Origin: an uncultured Flavobacteriales bacterium
GTDB taxonomy: Bacteria > Bacteroidota > Bacteroidia > Flavobacteriales > Vicingaceae
Length of the DNA stretch: 8,414 bases
NCBI GenBank assembly: GCA_946886085.1
Contig: CAMPHX010000034.1
Span: 1-8,414 of the forward strand
Reading direction: 5' to 3'
Numbering within the stretch: position 1 is the first letter of the stretch; each line of letters starts with the position of its first letter. The notes below the pieces were generated by a model. It was not told the DNA's origin. It saw only the letters and a list, made by a program, of their open reading frames with translations, and did no database searches. Both the position numbers and the translations under genes were made by a program. This document shows, piece by piece, positions 1 to 5,914 of this stretch.

Positions 1-12
1 ATATTTGTAGTT

Positions 13-804
13 ATGACAAAAATTTCAAAAAATATCAAGCATTTACGGATGTTAAAAGGCTTGACTCAAGAGCAGTTTGCTCAGGTAATAGATGTTACTA
101 AATCTAGAATTGGTTCTTATGAAGAAGGTAGATCTGTTCCGCCAATAGAAACACTCATTGTGTTGTCGGATTTTTTTAAAATCCCGATAGATGCATTGGT
201 AAAAAACGATTTAACCTTAGCTCAAGATGATACTTTTATGGATATTGGTAATCAACGTATTTTATTTCCGATAAAAGTAGATGCCAACAACAATGATGTA
301 ATTGAAGTGGTTACCAAAGAAGCTTCGGCTGGTTATTTACAAGGTTATACCGATACCGAATACATTGCTGATTTGCCTATTATGAGTTTAAACTTTTTAC
401 CAACAGGAAAACACAGGGCTTTTCCTATTAAAGGAGATTCTATGCATCCATGGGTAAAAGATGGCGATGTAGTGGTGGGAGAATATTTAGAAGGTACTCA
501 TCAGGTAAAAAACAGTTATTGTTATATTATCCTTACAAAAAATGACGGACTGGTTTACAAACGAGTATTTATAGATAGAATAGAGGAGGGATTATTAATG
601 CTCTCATCTGATAATAAAATGTATGAGCCTTACATGTTGCATTTATCCGAAGTGTTGGAAATATGGCAATTCAAACTCAACTTATGTATTGGGCAATATC
701 AAGAAGATGAAATTAATCCGGCAAATATTCTTAATTTGATGAGAAGTGTTGGCATAGAGCTCAAAGACCTTAAACACAGAGTTGAAAAGTTAGAAGGAAA
801 CTAA
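13..804 (+). CDS. XRE-family repressor with LexA-like S24 peptidase domain
   Basis: A 263-residue DNA-binding regulator. Residues about 5-65 form a Cro/C1-type helix-turn-helix (TQEQFAQVIDVTKSRIGSYE, 18-37, then a PPIETL helix). Residues about 100-225 form an S24/LexA-type domain. Ser143 lies in GDSMHPWVKDGD, and Lys183 in VYKRVF is the expected general base 40 residues later. An Ala106-Gly107 pair in EASAGYLQGY sits 37 residues before the serine, matching the spacing of the LexA/C1 cleavage site. By family knowledge such proteins repress genes until RecA-stimulated self-cleavage after DNA damage; that role is inferred here. The C-terminal 30 residues are charged and probably helical. The ATG at 13 gives a full HTH. 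Its upstream partner genes lie outside the window, so its targets are unknown. A prophage repressor is an alternative, but no phage genes are visible. Convergent with the next gene, with no spacing. Confidence 0.9.
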   Translation: MTKISKNIKHLRMLKGLTQEQFAQVIDVTKSRIGSYEEGRSVPPIETLIVLSDFFKIPIDALVKNDLTLAQDDTFMDIGNQRILFPIKVDANNNDVIEVVTKEASAGYLQGYTDTEYIADLPIMSLNFLPTGKHRAFPIKGDSMHPWVKDGDVVVGEYLEGTHQVKNSYCYIILTKNDGLVYKRVFIDRIEEGLLMLSSDNKMYEPYMLHLSEVLEIWQFKLNLCIGQYQEDEINPANILNLMRSVGIELKDLKHRVEKLEGN

Positions 805-1965
805 CTAGTTCACTTCTATTAAATCTGTTTCCTTTATTATCTCTCTAATACATTGAATTAAATAAGTTATTTCATTAGTGGTATTAAAAGCCTGAAATGA
901 AAAACGAATAAAACATTTATCACCATGTTTCATAATAGGAATTTCAATTTGATATTTATTGAATAACAATTCTTTTAGTTTTTCCGGTGATGAAGTTGTT
1001 ATTTCAGCACTACATATTTGTCCATAAAACTCTTTATTTAATGGTGCTAAAGGGGTAGTTTTTAATACTTCAAAAAGAGCTGGAGCAACAGAGATTAATT
1101 TCTCGTTACAATCTTCCGCTACTGTTTTCCAATTATATTTTTCCATAAATTTAATGGCTTTAGGAACTGTTAAATAGGCAGAAAAATCTCTAGTACCATT
1201 AAATTGGTGATAATCAAAAAACTGCGAATCAGATGGAGAAGTACTTTCATATCCCCAACTAATAATTAGAGGATCCAGCATTTTTTGGAACTCAGGTTTA
1301 GCATAAAGAAAAGAACAGCCTTTGGGAGTCATCATCCATTTATGACAAGCTCCGGTATAAAAGTCCGCTTCAATTTCACTTAAATTTAAATCAATATGTC
1401 CTGGAACATGGGCTCCATCAACAATAGTAATTAGTCCTCTTTTTTTGGCTTCCTCACAAATTTCTTTTACAGGCAAAATAAGAGCTGTGCTACTAGTAAT
1501 ATGACTTATGAAAACTACTTTTGTTTTATCAGAATAGCCTTTCCAAAATTCTTTTAAGAAAGTTTCTTTAGACTGAATTGGTAAACTTATTGGCTGTTGA
1601 ACATATTTAGCTCCTGAGGTATTGCAATAAAAATTCCACGTTCTATCCAGGGCTTCATACTCTAGATCAGTAGTTAAAATTTCATCTCCAGGAGAGAGTT
1701 TTATATTTTTAGCTAATATATTAACAGCAAAAGTAGGATTAGGAACAAATACAAGATCCGATGAGTCACAACGAATATAGTCAGCTAGACTATTTAGTGC
1801 GGTTTTCACATAGTTAATACCATTATGAGCAATAAACTGTACCGGTTCTTTTTCAAGTAGGTATTGCCATTTTATATAATCTTCAAAAATTTCTTTGGGG
1901 CAAGCTCCAAAAGAGCCAAAATTCAGGTAAACAATATCTTCGTCAAGTAAAAACAAGTTTTTCAT
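805..1965 (-). CDS. Class V PLP-dependent aminotransferase (isopenicillin N epimerase-like)
   Basis: A 386-residue fold-type I PLP enzyme of the class V aminotransferase/cysteine desulfurase superfamily. The Schiff-base lysine is Lys209 in TGACHKWMMTPKG. Asp183 and His186 in IVDGAHVPGH fit the cofactor-ring contacts, NPTFAVN (76-82) fits the phosphate-binding segment, and NGTRD (256-260) is the conserved loop seen in CefD-like members. The length is that of a complete enzyme with a C-terminal small domain. This subgroup includes isopenicillin N epimerase-like proteins and C-S lyases such as EgtE, and the sequence alone does not separate them, so the substrate is unassigned. No ergothioneine or beta-lactam genes are nearby. 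It appears to be transcribed alone from the 190-bp gap it shares with the cold-shock gene, where TAATTTTA boxes are at best weak -7 candidates. Its TAG stop abuts the repressor's stop. Confidence 0.85.
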   Translation of the reverse strand: MKNLFLLDEDIVYLNFGSFGACPKEIFEDYIKWQYLLEKEPVQFIAHNGINYVKTALNSLADYIRCDSSDLVFVPNPTFAVNILAKNIKLSPGDEILTTDLEYEALDRTWNFYCNTSGAKYVQQPISLPIQSKETFLKEFWKGYSDKTKVVFISHITSSTALILPVKEICEEAKKRGLITIVDGAHVPGHIDLNLSEIEADFYTGACHKWMMTPKGCSFLYAKPEFQKMLDPLIISWGYESTSPSDSQFFDYHQFNGTRDFSAYLTVPKAIKFMEKYNWKTVAEDCNEKLISVAPALFEVLKTTPLAPLNKEFYGQICSAEITTSSPEKLKELLFNKYQIEIPIMKHGDKCFIRFSFQAFNTTNEITYLIQCIREIIKETDLIEVN

Positions 1966-2081
1966 AACTTAAATACATATAGGTTAGGACGTTAAAATTA
2001 AGATTTATTTAGGTTTTAAAATTAATTCGAAATGAAGTAATTAAAAGCAATGAAATTCATAAATACGGCATATAAAAAGCC

Positions 2082-2089
2082 TACCTTTG
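2082..2089 (+). promoter_or_regulatory. Candidate -7 box of the cold-shock gene promoter
   Basis: TACCTTTG matches the Bacteroidota housekeeping sigma -7 consensus TAnnTTTG at every fixed position. No clear TTG -33 element lies at the usual spacing of about 20 bases; the best is TTC at 2056-2058. Initiation would fall near 2093-2096, giving a leader of roughly 60 nt before the ATG at 2156. This is a motif match only. Confidence 0.5.
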
Positions 2090-2106
2090 CAGCCTGAAAG
2101 CTCAAA

Positions 2107-2138
2107 AATACATGCAATATTCAGATTGTGTGTGTATT
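2107..2138 (+). promoter_or_regulatory. Hairpin in the 5' leader of the cold-shock gene
   Basis: AATACA (2107-2112) pairs with TGTATT (2133-2138), and CAAT (2115-2118) pairs with ATTG (2125-2128) around a six-base loop (2119-2124). The intervening TG and TGTG can form G-U pairs or an internal loop. The structure lies inside the predicted leader, 17 bases before the start codon. Long structured leaders control translation of cspA-type mRNAs in other bacteria; a similar role here is an inference. Confidence 0.35.
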
Positions 2139-2155
2139 AACAACTAAACTATACA

Positions 2156-2605
2156 ATGGCAAAATCGCAACAAACCTACAACAAAAAAGAAAAAGAGAAA
2201 AAAAGATTAAAAAAACGTCAAGACAAACAAGTCAAAAAAGAAGAACGTAAAGCCAACTCTACTGATGGTGATTTTGACAGCATGATTGCTTATGTTGACG
2301 AAAACGGTATGATTACCGACACTCCACCAGACCCCAACAAAAAAAAGAAAGTTATTAAAGCCGAAAACATTGAATTAGGTGTTTCTAAAAGAGTAGATGA
2401 GGAATTTAATCCTCATAGAAAAGGAAAAGTTTCTTTTTTTGATAGCTCTAAAGGATATGGATTTATACTAGATACCGATAATCAAGAAAAATATTTTGTT
2501 CATGTTAGCGGATTAATTGATGAAATTGGTGAAAACGATAAAGTAACTTTTGAACTAGAACAAGGTCAAAAAGGACTGAATGCTGTCCGAGTGAAGAAAG
2601 TGTAA
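2156..2605 (+). CDS. Cold-shock-domain protein with Lys-rich N-terminal extension
   Basis: A 149-residue protein with a single cold-shock domain at its C-terminus (about 88-149). The RNP1-like motif KGYGFI is at 99-104 and the RNP2-like motif YFVHVSG at 113-119, so it should bind single-stranded RNA or DNA in the cytoplasm. It is about twice the length of a CspA protein. Residues 1-35 are extremely rich in Lys, Glu and Arg and are probably a helical or disordered nucleic-acid-binding tail. Residues 36-60 are acidic, followed by a KKKK patch (62-65). This layout is familiar in Flavobacteria, but its specific role is not known to me; RNA chaperone activity is the family expectation. The ATG at 2156 preserves the whole tail. 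It has its own promoter candidate and a foldable leader. The reading frame contains A7 runs at 2198-2204 and 2209-2215 and an A8 run at 2339-2346. Confidence 0.9.
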   Translation: MAKSQQTYNKKEKEKKRLKKRQDKQVKKEERKANSTDGDFDSMIAYVDENGMITDTPPDPNKKKKVIKAENIELGVSKRVDEEFNPHRKGKVSFFDSSKGYGFILDTDNQEKYFVHVSGLIDEIGENDKVTFELEQGQKGLNAVRVKKV

Positions 2606-2625
2606 TAGCCCAATACTACAAGAAA

Positions 2626-2710
2626 CGTCATTCTCGAAATTTTCAAGGAACGCAGAAAATTATCGGGAATCTTTTATTGTTCAAATATTTTTGCCTACGC
2701 GGGAATGACG
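2626..2710. repeat. 85-bp element with inverted ends, REP/MITE-like
   Basis: The ends are CGTCATTCTCG (2626-2636) and CGGGAATGACG (2700-2710), which are inverted copies with one mismatch over 11 bases. The interior also carries CGGGAATC (2664-2671) and CCTACGCGGGAATGACG (2694-2710). Sequences of the type GTCATTCCCGCGTAGGCGGGAATC are common dispersed repeats in many bacterial genomes, and this looks like a diverged copy with a longer interior. It sits between the 3' ends of two convergent genes, the usual location for such elements. It encodes nothing. It could fold in RNA and slow transcription from either side, but no U-tract follows. Confidence 0.55.
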
Positions 2711-2744
2711 ATTGAAAAATGAGGGAATAACAAAAAGAAAAAAC

Positions 2745-3263
2745 TTAAAACAACGTTGTCTGATTGGTTTCCAATTCCAGTAATTTTTGTTTGCGCCAAA
2801 TACCACCACCATAACCGGTCAAACTGCCATCAGCACCAATAATGCGATGACAAGGAATAATAATAGAAATTCTATTTTCTCCGTTAGCAGTGGCCACAGC
2901 TCTTATGGCTTTTAAATCTCCTACAGCAATAGCTTGTTCCTTATAACTTCGGGTAACGCCATAAGGAACTTTTAGTAATTCCTTCCAAACTTTTAGTTGA
3001 AAATCCGTCCCTACCATATCCAATCGCAAATCAAACGTTTTAAGTTCACCATCAAAGTATTTTTTTAACTGTTCTTCTGCTTGAGTAATCAAATCAGATG
3101 TTGCATTAATCAATTCTACTTCCTCACGTTTATTAAACTGAGTAAGATGTTTGGTAATGCGTTGTTCATCATCAAACTCTAACAAGCAGATTCCTTTGTC
3201 GGTAGCCCCAACAGTTAACAAACCTAATGGAGAATCTATTTTGTGAATATAAATTTTTTGCAT
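2745..3263 (-). CDS. ogt: Methylated-DNA--protein-cysteine S-methyltransferase (Ogt type)
   Basis: A 172-residue single-use repair protein that transfers the alkyl group from O6-alkylguanine in DNA to its own cysteine. The acceptor is Cys138 in IIIPCHRIIG. The DNA-binding helix-turn-helix runs from GTDFQLKVWKELLKVPYG (85-102) to Arg121 in KAIRAVA, the expected arginine finger that occupies the base stack, and Tyr107 is in the usual SY position. The C-terminal GYGGGIWRKQKLLELE (150-165) is also typical. Residues 1-80 form the ribonuclease-H-like N-terminal domain of Ogt. There is no AraC-type Ada domain, so it is not the adaptive-response regulator. The segment NGENRI carries Arg where many homologues have Pro. 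The ATG at 3263 gives the full N-terminal strand MQKIYIHKIDSPLG. A -7 box only a few bases upstream suggests a nearly leaderless mRNA. Transcribed divergently from the ABC transporter. Confidence 0.95.
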   Translation of the reverse strand: MQKIYIHKIDSPLGLLTVGATDKGICLLEFDDEQRITKHLTQFNKREEVELINATSDLITQAEEQLKKYFDGELKTFDLRLDMVGTDFQLKVWKELLKVPYGVTRSYKEQAIAVGDLKAIRAVATANGENRISIIIPCHRIIGADGSLTGYGGGIWRKQKLLELETNQTTLF

Positions 3264-3268
3264 ACCAA

Positions 3269-3276
3269 CAAAAGTA
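3269..3276 (-). promoter_or_regulatory. Candidate -7 box of the ogt promoter, close to the ATG
   Basis: On the minus strand this reads TACTTTTG, a full match to TAnnTTTG. The G lies six bases before the ATG at 3263, so initiation should fall at or within about three bases of the start codon, implying a leaderless or nearly leaderless transcript. No TTG -33 element is visible at the usual distance. The box overlaps one copy of a direct repeat. Confidence 0.4.
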
Positions 3277-3293
3277 ATTGATTAAAAGTAATT
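3270..3293. repeat. Two copies of AAAAGTAATT, 14 bases apart
   Basis: Perfect 10-base direct copies at 3270-3279 and 3284-3293 in the 53-bp gap between ogt and the ABC transporter. The first overlaps the ogt -7 box. Tandem sites could bind a regulator, but in DNA this AT-rich the repeat may be chance. Confidence 0.35.
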
Positions 3294-3309
3294 TTACGAC
3301 TTAATTTTA
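3278..3309 (+). promoter_or_regulatory. Candidate promoter for the ABC transporter
   Basis: TTG at 3278-3280 is followed after 21 bases by TAATTTTA at 3302-3309, which matches TAnnTTTG except for the final base. Spacing fits the TTG/TAnnTTTG promoters described for Flavobacterium and Bacteroides. The leader before the ATG at 3317 would be only a few bases. A second TAATTTTA at 3289-3296 is an alternative. Confidence 0.3.
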
Positions 3310-3316
3310 TTATATC

Positions 3317-5053
3317 ATGAGTAATACAAAAGTATCCATAGGCAGCGTATTTAAAACCATTATTTGGCCAAGAAAAAAGTTGCTTTTTGTAGGCTTAATC
3401 CTTATTATAATTAGCCGTTTAGCAAGTTTAATTCTTCCTGGAGCTTCTAAGTACTTGATTGATGATGTTATTGTTAATAAAGATTTTGATAAACTAAACA
3501 CTATAATTCTTGTTGTTGCCGGAGCAATTTTAGTTCAAGCCATTACTTCGTTTTTGTTGACTAAACTATTGAGTGTTGAAGCACAGCATTTAATTGCTCA
3601 ACTGCGAGTGAAGGTACAGCAAAAAATATTGAGTCTACCTGTTAGTTTTTTTGATAATAGTAAATCAGGAGAGTTGGTTTCCAGAATTATGACAGATGTA
3701 GAAGGTGTGAGAAACATAGTAGGAACAGGTTTAGTTCAATTGGTAGGAGGTACACTAACTGCCGTCATTTCTTTGATACTATTAATAAAAATTAGTCCGA
3801 TGATGACCGCTTATGTGCTTGTTCCTGTTGCTATATTCGGATTTGTAGCCATGAAAGCTTTTGGATTTATTCGACCTATTTTTAGAGAACGAGGGAAAAT
3901 AAATGCAGAAGTAACAGGTAGATTAACAGAAACTTTAAATGGAGTGAGGGTGGTAAAAGGGTTTAATGCCGAGCAACAAGAAATTAAAAGTTTTGAAACA
4001 GGGGTAGAAAAGTTGTTCTTGAACATCAAAAAAAGTCTTACCTCTACCGCTTTAATTACCAGTTCGGCTACTTTTTTATTAGGACTTGCTTCCACAGGTA
4101 TTATGGGAATTGGCGGATATATGATTATGCATGATGAATTAACTTTTGGAGATTTCTTGGCATTTACCCTTTATTTAGGATTTATGATAGCTCCCATAGT
4201 GCAAATGAGCAATATTGGTAGTCAGCTAACAGAAGGTTTTGCCGGACTAGACCGAACGGAAGAAATTATGAACATGGAATCGGAACACGATACAAAAGAG
4301 CGAGTGATAGAGCTGGAAGCAGTAAATGGAGATATTGCCTTTGAAAATGTATCTTTTGCTTACGAACAAGATAAAGAAGTAATTCGCAATATCAACATTC
4401 ATGCACCCAAAGGTTCTGTAACGGCTTTGGTGGGTTCTTCCGGTTCGGGAAAAAGTACCATTGCCAGTTTGGTTTCTTCATTTTTAATACCACATTCGGG
4501 TAAAATAACCATAGATGGAAAAGACTTATCAAAAGTCACCTTAAACAGTTATAGAAAACATTTGGGAGTAGTACTGCAAGATGACTTCTTGTTTGAAGGT
4601 ACGATTAGGGAAAATATTATTTTTCCTCGACCAAATGCTAGTGAAGAAGCCATACAAGCAGCAGTAAAAGCAGCTTATGTAAATGAATTTACCGATAGAT
4701 TTGAAAAAGGCTTAGAAACCGTAATAGGGGAAAGAGGTGTTAAACTTTCAGGAGGGCAACGACAACGGATAGCCATTGCCAGAGCGGTATTAGCAGATCC
4801 TAAAATATTAATTTTGGATGAAGCTACCTCTAATTTAGATACCGAAAGTGAAGCATTGATACAAGCGAGTTTAGGGAATTTAATGCAAGGCAGAACTACT
4901 TTTGTAATTGCTCACCGATTGAGTACTATCCGCAAAGCTGACCAGATTTTAGTAATAGAAAATGGAGAGATAAAAGAAAAAGGCAACCATGATGAATTGA
5001 TTGCTAAACAAGGACGTTATTTTGAGTTGTTTACGTATCAATCGAGGATTTGA
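3317..5053 (+). CDS. MsbA-like ABC exporter half-transporter (fused TMD-NBD)
   Basis: A 578-residue type IV ABC exporter subunit expected to work as a homodimer in the inner membrane. The transmembrane domain (about 1-320) shows six hydrophobic segments near 22-42, 60-82, 134-157, 160-183, 247-270 and 277-300. The coupling region includes VSFFDNSKSGELVSRIMTDV (109-128). The nucleotide-binding domain (about 338-578) is complete: A-loop Tyr349, Walker A GSSGSGKST (373-381), Q-loop Gln421, signature LSGGQRQR (477-484), Walker B ILILDE with catalytic Glu502, D-loop SNLD, and H-loop His533. All ATPase residues are present, so it should be active. Length and layout fit MsbA-type lipid flippases and multidrug exporters alike. 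The substrate cannot be read from the sequence, and no lipid A or drug-resistance genes adjoin it. The ATG at 3317 sits just before the first hydrophilic helix. Eighty-seven bases separate it from the HAD gene, without a convincing terminator, so read-through is possible. Confidence 0.93.
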   Translation: MSNTKVSIGSVFKTIIWPRKKLLFVGLILIIISRLASLILPGASKYLIDDVIVNKDFDKLNTIILVVAGAILVQAITSFLLTKLLSVEAQHLIAQLRVKVQQKILSLPVSFFDNSKSGELVSRIMTDVEGVRNIVGTGLVQLVGGTLTAVISLILLIKISPMMTAYVLVPVAIFGFVAMKAFGFIRPIFRERGKINAEVTGRLTETLNGVRVVKGFNAEQQEIKSFETGVEKLFLNIKKSLTSTALITSSATFLLGLASTGIMGIGGYMIMHDELTFGDFLAFTLYLGFMIAPIVQMSNIGSQLTEGFAGLDRTEEIMNMESEHDTKERVIELEAVNGDIAFENVSFAYEQDKEVIRNINIHAPKGSVTALVGSSGSGKSTIASLVSSFLIPHSGKITIDGKDLSKVTLNSYRKHLGVVLQDDFLFEGTIRENIIFPRPNASEEAIQAAVKAAYVNEFTDRFEKGLETVIGERGVKLSGGQRQRIAIARAVLADPKILILDEATSNLDTESEALIQASLGNLMQGRTTFVIAHRLSTIRKADQILVIENGEIKEKGNHDELIAKQGRYFELFTYQSRI

Positions 5054-5110
5054 TTGAGTTTTTAATATGAAAAACAACTAAATACTCAAGACAATTTGAA
5101 AAATTAGCCG

Positions 5111-5118
5111 TATTTTTC
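5111..5118 (+). promoter_or_regulatory. Weak -7 box before the HAD nucleotidase gene
   Basis: TATTTTTC matches TAnnTTTG except for the last base and lies 22 bases before the ATG at 5141. No TTG lies 17-23 bases upstream. It would allow the nucleotidase to be transcribed separately from the ABC gene. Confidence 0.25.
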
Positions 5119-5140
5119 CAATTCACTTTAAAAATTTTAA

Positions 5141-5836
5141 ATGAGTAAACAATACGAACATATTTTTTTCGACTTAGACAGAACACTGTGGCATTTTGAT
5201 GAAAACTCTAAAAATGTGTTGAATGAAATCTTCGTGAAATTTGAGTTGGTTCGTTTTATCAGTAATCCGGATGAATTTATTAAAACCTATGAAGTTATCA
5301 ATGAAAAGCTTTGGAAACAATACAGTAAAAGCAAAATAGATAAAGAAAAACTTCGTTCCGAAAGGTTTTATCAAACCTTGCTAAAATATGGCGCAGACGA
5401 TAATGCTATTGCTGTGCAAATAGGCGATTATTACATTAACCATTCTCCGCAACAAACCGCTTTGTTACCACACACTATTGAGACCTTAGATTATTTGAAA
5501 AATAAATACGTGTTGCATATTATTACTAACGGCTTTGAGGAAGTTCAGCTGATAAAACTGAATAAATCAGGAATAATGAATTATTTTAATCAGCTCATAT
5601 TTTCTGAAAAAGTAGGAGTGAAAAAACCACATCCGCTAATTTTTAAAAAAGCCATTAAAAATGCCAATGCTCATGTTAGTAATTCCATAATGATAGGGGA
5701 TGATTATTATGCTGATATTTATGGAGCGACAAGAGCCGGCATGGACAGTATTTATTTTAACTTTAACAATCGTCCACACCAACACAAGGTTAATAATGAA
5801 ATTAATTGCTTAAGCGAGTTGACTAATTTGCTTTAG
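5141..5836 (+). CDS. YjjG-like HAD pyrimidine 5'-nucleotidase
   Basis: A 231-residue cytoplasmic haloacid dehalogenase-superfamily phosphatase with all four motifs. Motif I is FFDLDRTLW, with nucleophile Asp11 and acid/base Asp13. Motif II is ITNG, with Thr129. The motif III lysine is in KKPHP (Lys161/162). Motif IV is IGDDYYAD, with Asp187, Asp188 and Asp192 for Mg2+. Residues about 18-100 form a helical C1 cap. DRTLWHFDENS and the KVGVKKPHPLIF segment resemble the YjjG/YfnB group, whose E. coli member dephosphorylates dUMP, dTMP and non-canonical pyrimidine nucleotides and so protects DNA from mutagenic bases. That substrate range is assigned by family and not demonstrated here; another small-phosphate phosphatase activity is possible. 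The start at 5141 places the first strand (YEHIFFDLD) at the expected distance from the N-terminus. Convergent with clpC. Confidence 0.87.
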   Translation: MSKQYEHIFFDLDRTLWHFDENSKNVLNEIFVKFELVRFISNPDEFIKTYEVINEKLWKQYSKSKIDKEKLRSERFYQTLLKYGADDNAIAVQIGDYYINHSPQQTALLPHTIETLDYLKNKYVLHIITNGFEEVQLIKLNKSGIMNYFNQLIFSEKVGVKKPHPLIFKKAIKNANAHVSNSIMIGDDYYADIYGATRAGMDSIYFNFNNRPHQHKVNNEINCLSELTNLL

Positions 5837-5851
5837 ATAGAGAGAATTTTG

Positions 5852-5891
5852 AAAAAAATACCCCTTAAGTAATTAATTACTTGAGGGGTAT
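5852..5891 (-). terminator. Rho-independent terminator of clpC, possibly shared with the HAD gene
   Basis: A 34-base near-perfect palindrome (5858-5891) has ATACCCCTTAAG and CTTGAGGGGTAT as its arms around AATTAATT; the only irregular position is a G-T wobble. On the minus strand it is followed by a run of seven Ts (5858-5852), the classic form, 24 bases after the clpC stop. On the plus strand the stem begins 22 bases after the HAD stop, but only a weakly T-rich stretch follows, so termination that way is probably less efficient. Confidence 0.85.
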
Positions 5892-5914
5892 ATCAATAAA
5901 CTATTTTACTGTTG

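Noticed and set aside
2017..2024. Minus-strand TAATTTTA as the aminotransferase promoter, with TTG 23 bases upstream
   Set aside because: It lacks the final G, the spacer is at the long limit, and similar TAATTTTA strings recur by chance in this AT-rich gap.
2741..2760. Terminator for ogt formed by ACAACGTTGT (2750-2759) plus downstream T-rich sequence
   Set aside because: The palindrome has no room for a loop, leaving only about three stable pairs. It also lies within the last codons. Too weak to call.
5054..5089. Hairpin TTGAGT...ACTCAA after the ABC gene as a terminator
   Set aside because: The pairing is almost all A-T, with a long loop and no following T-tract.
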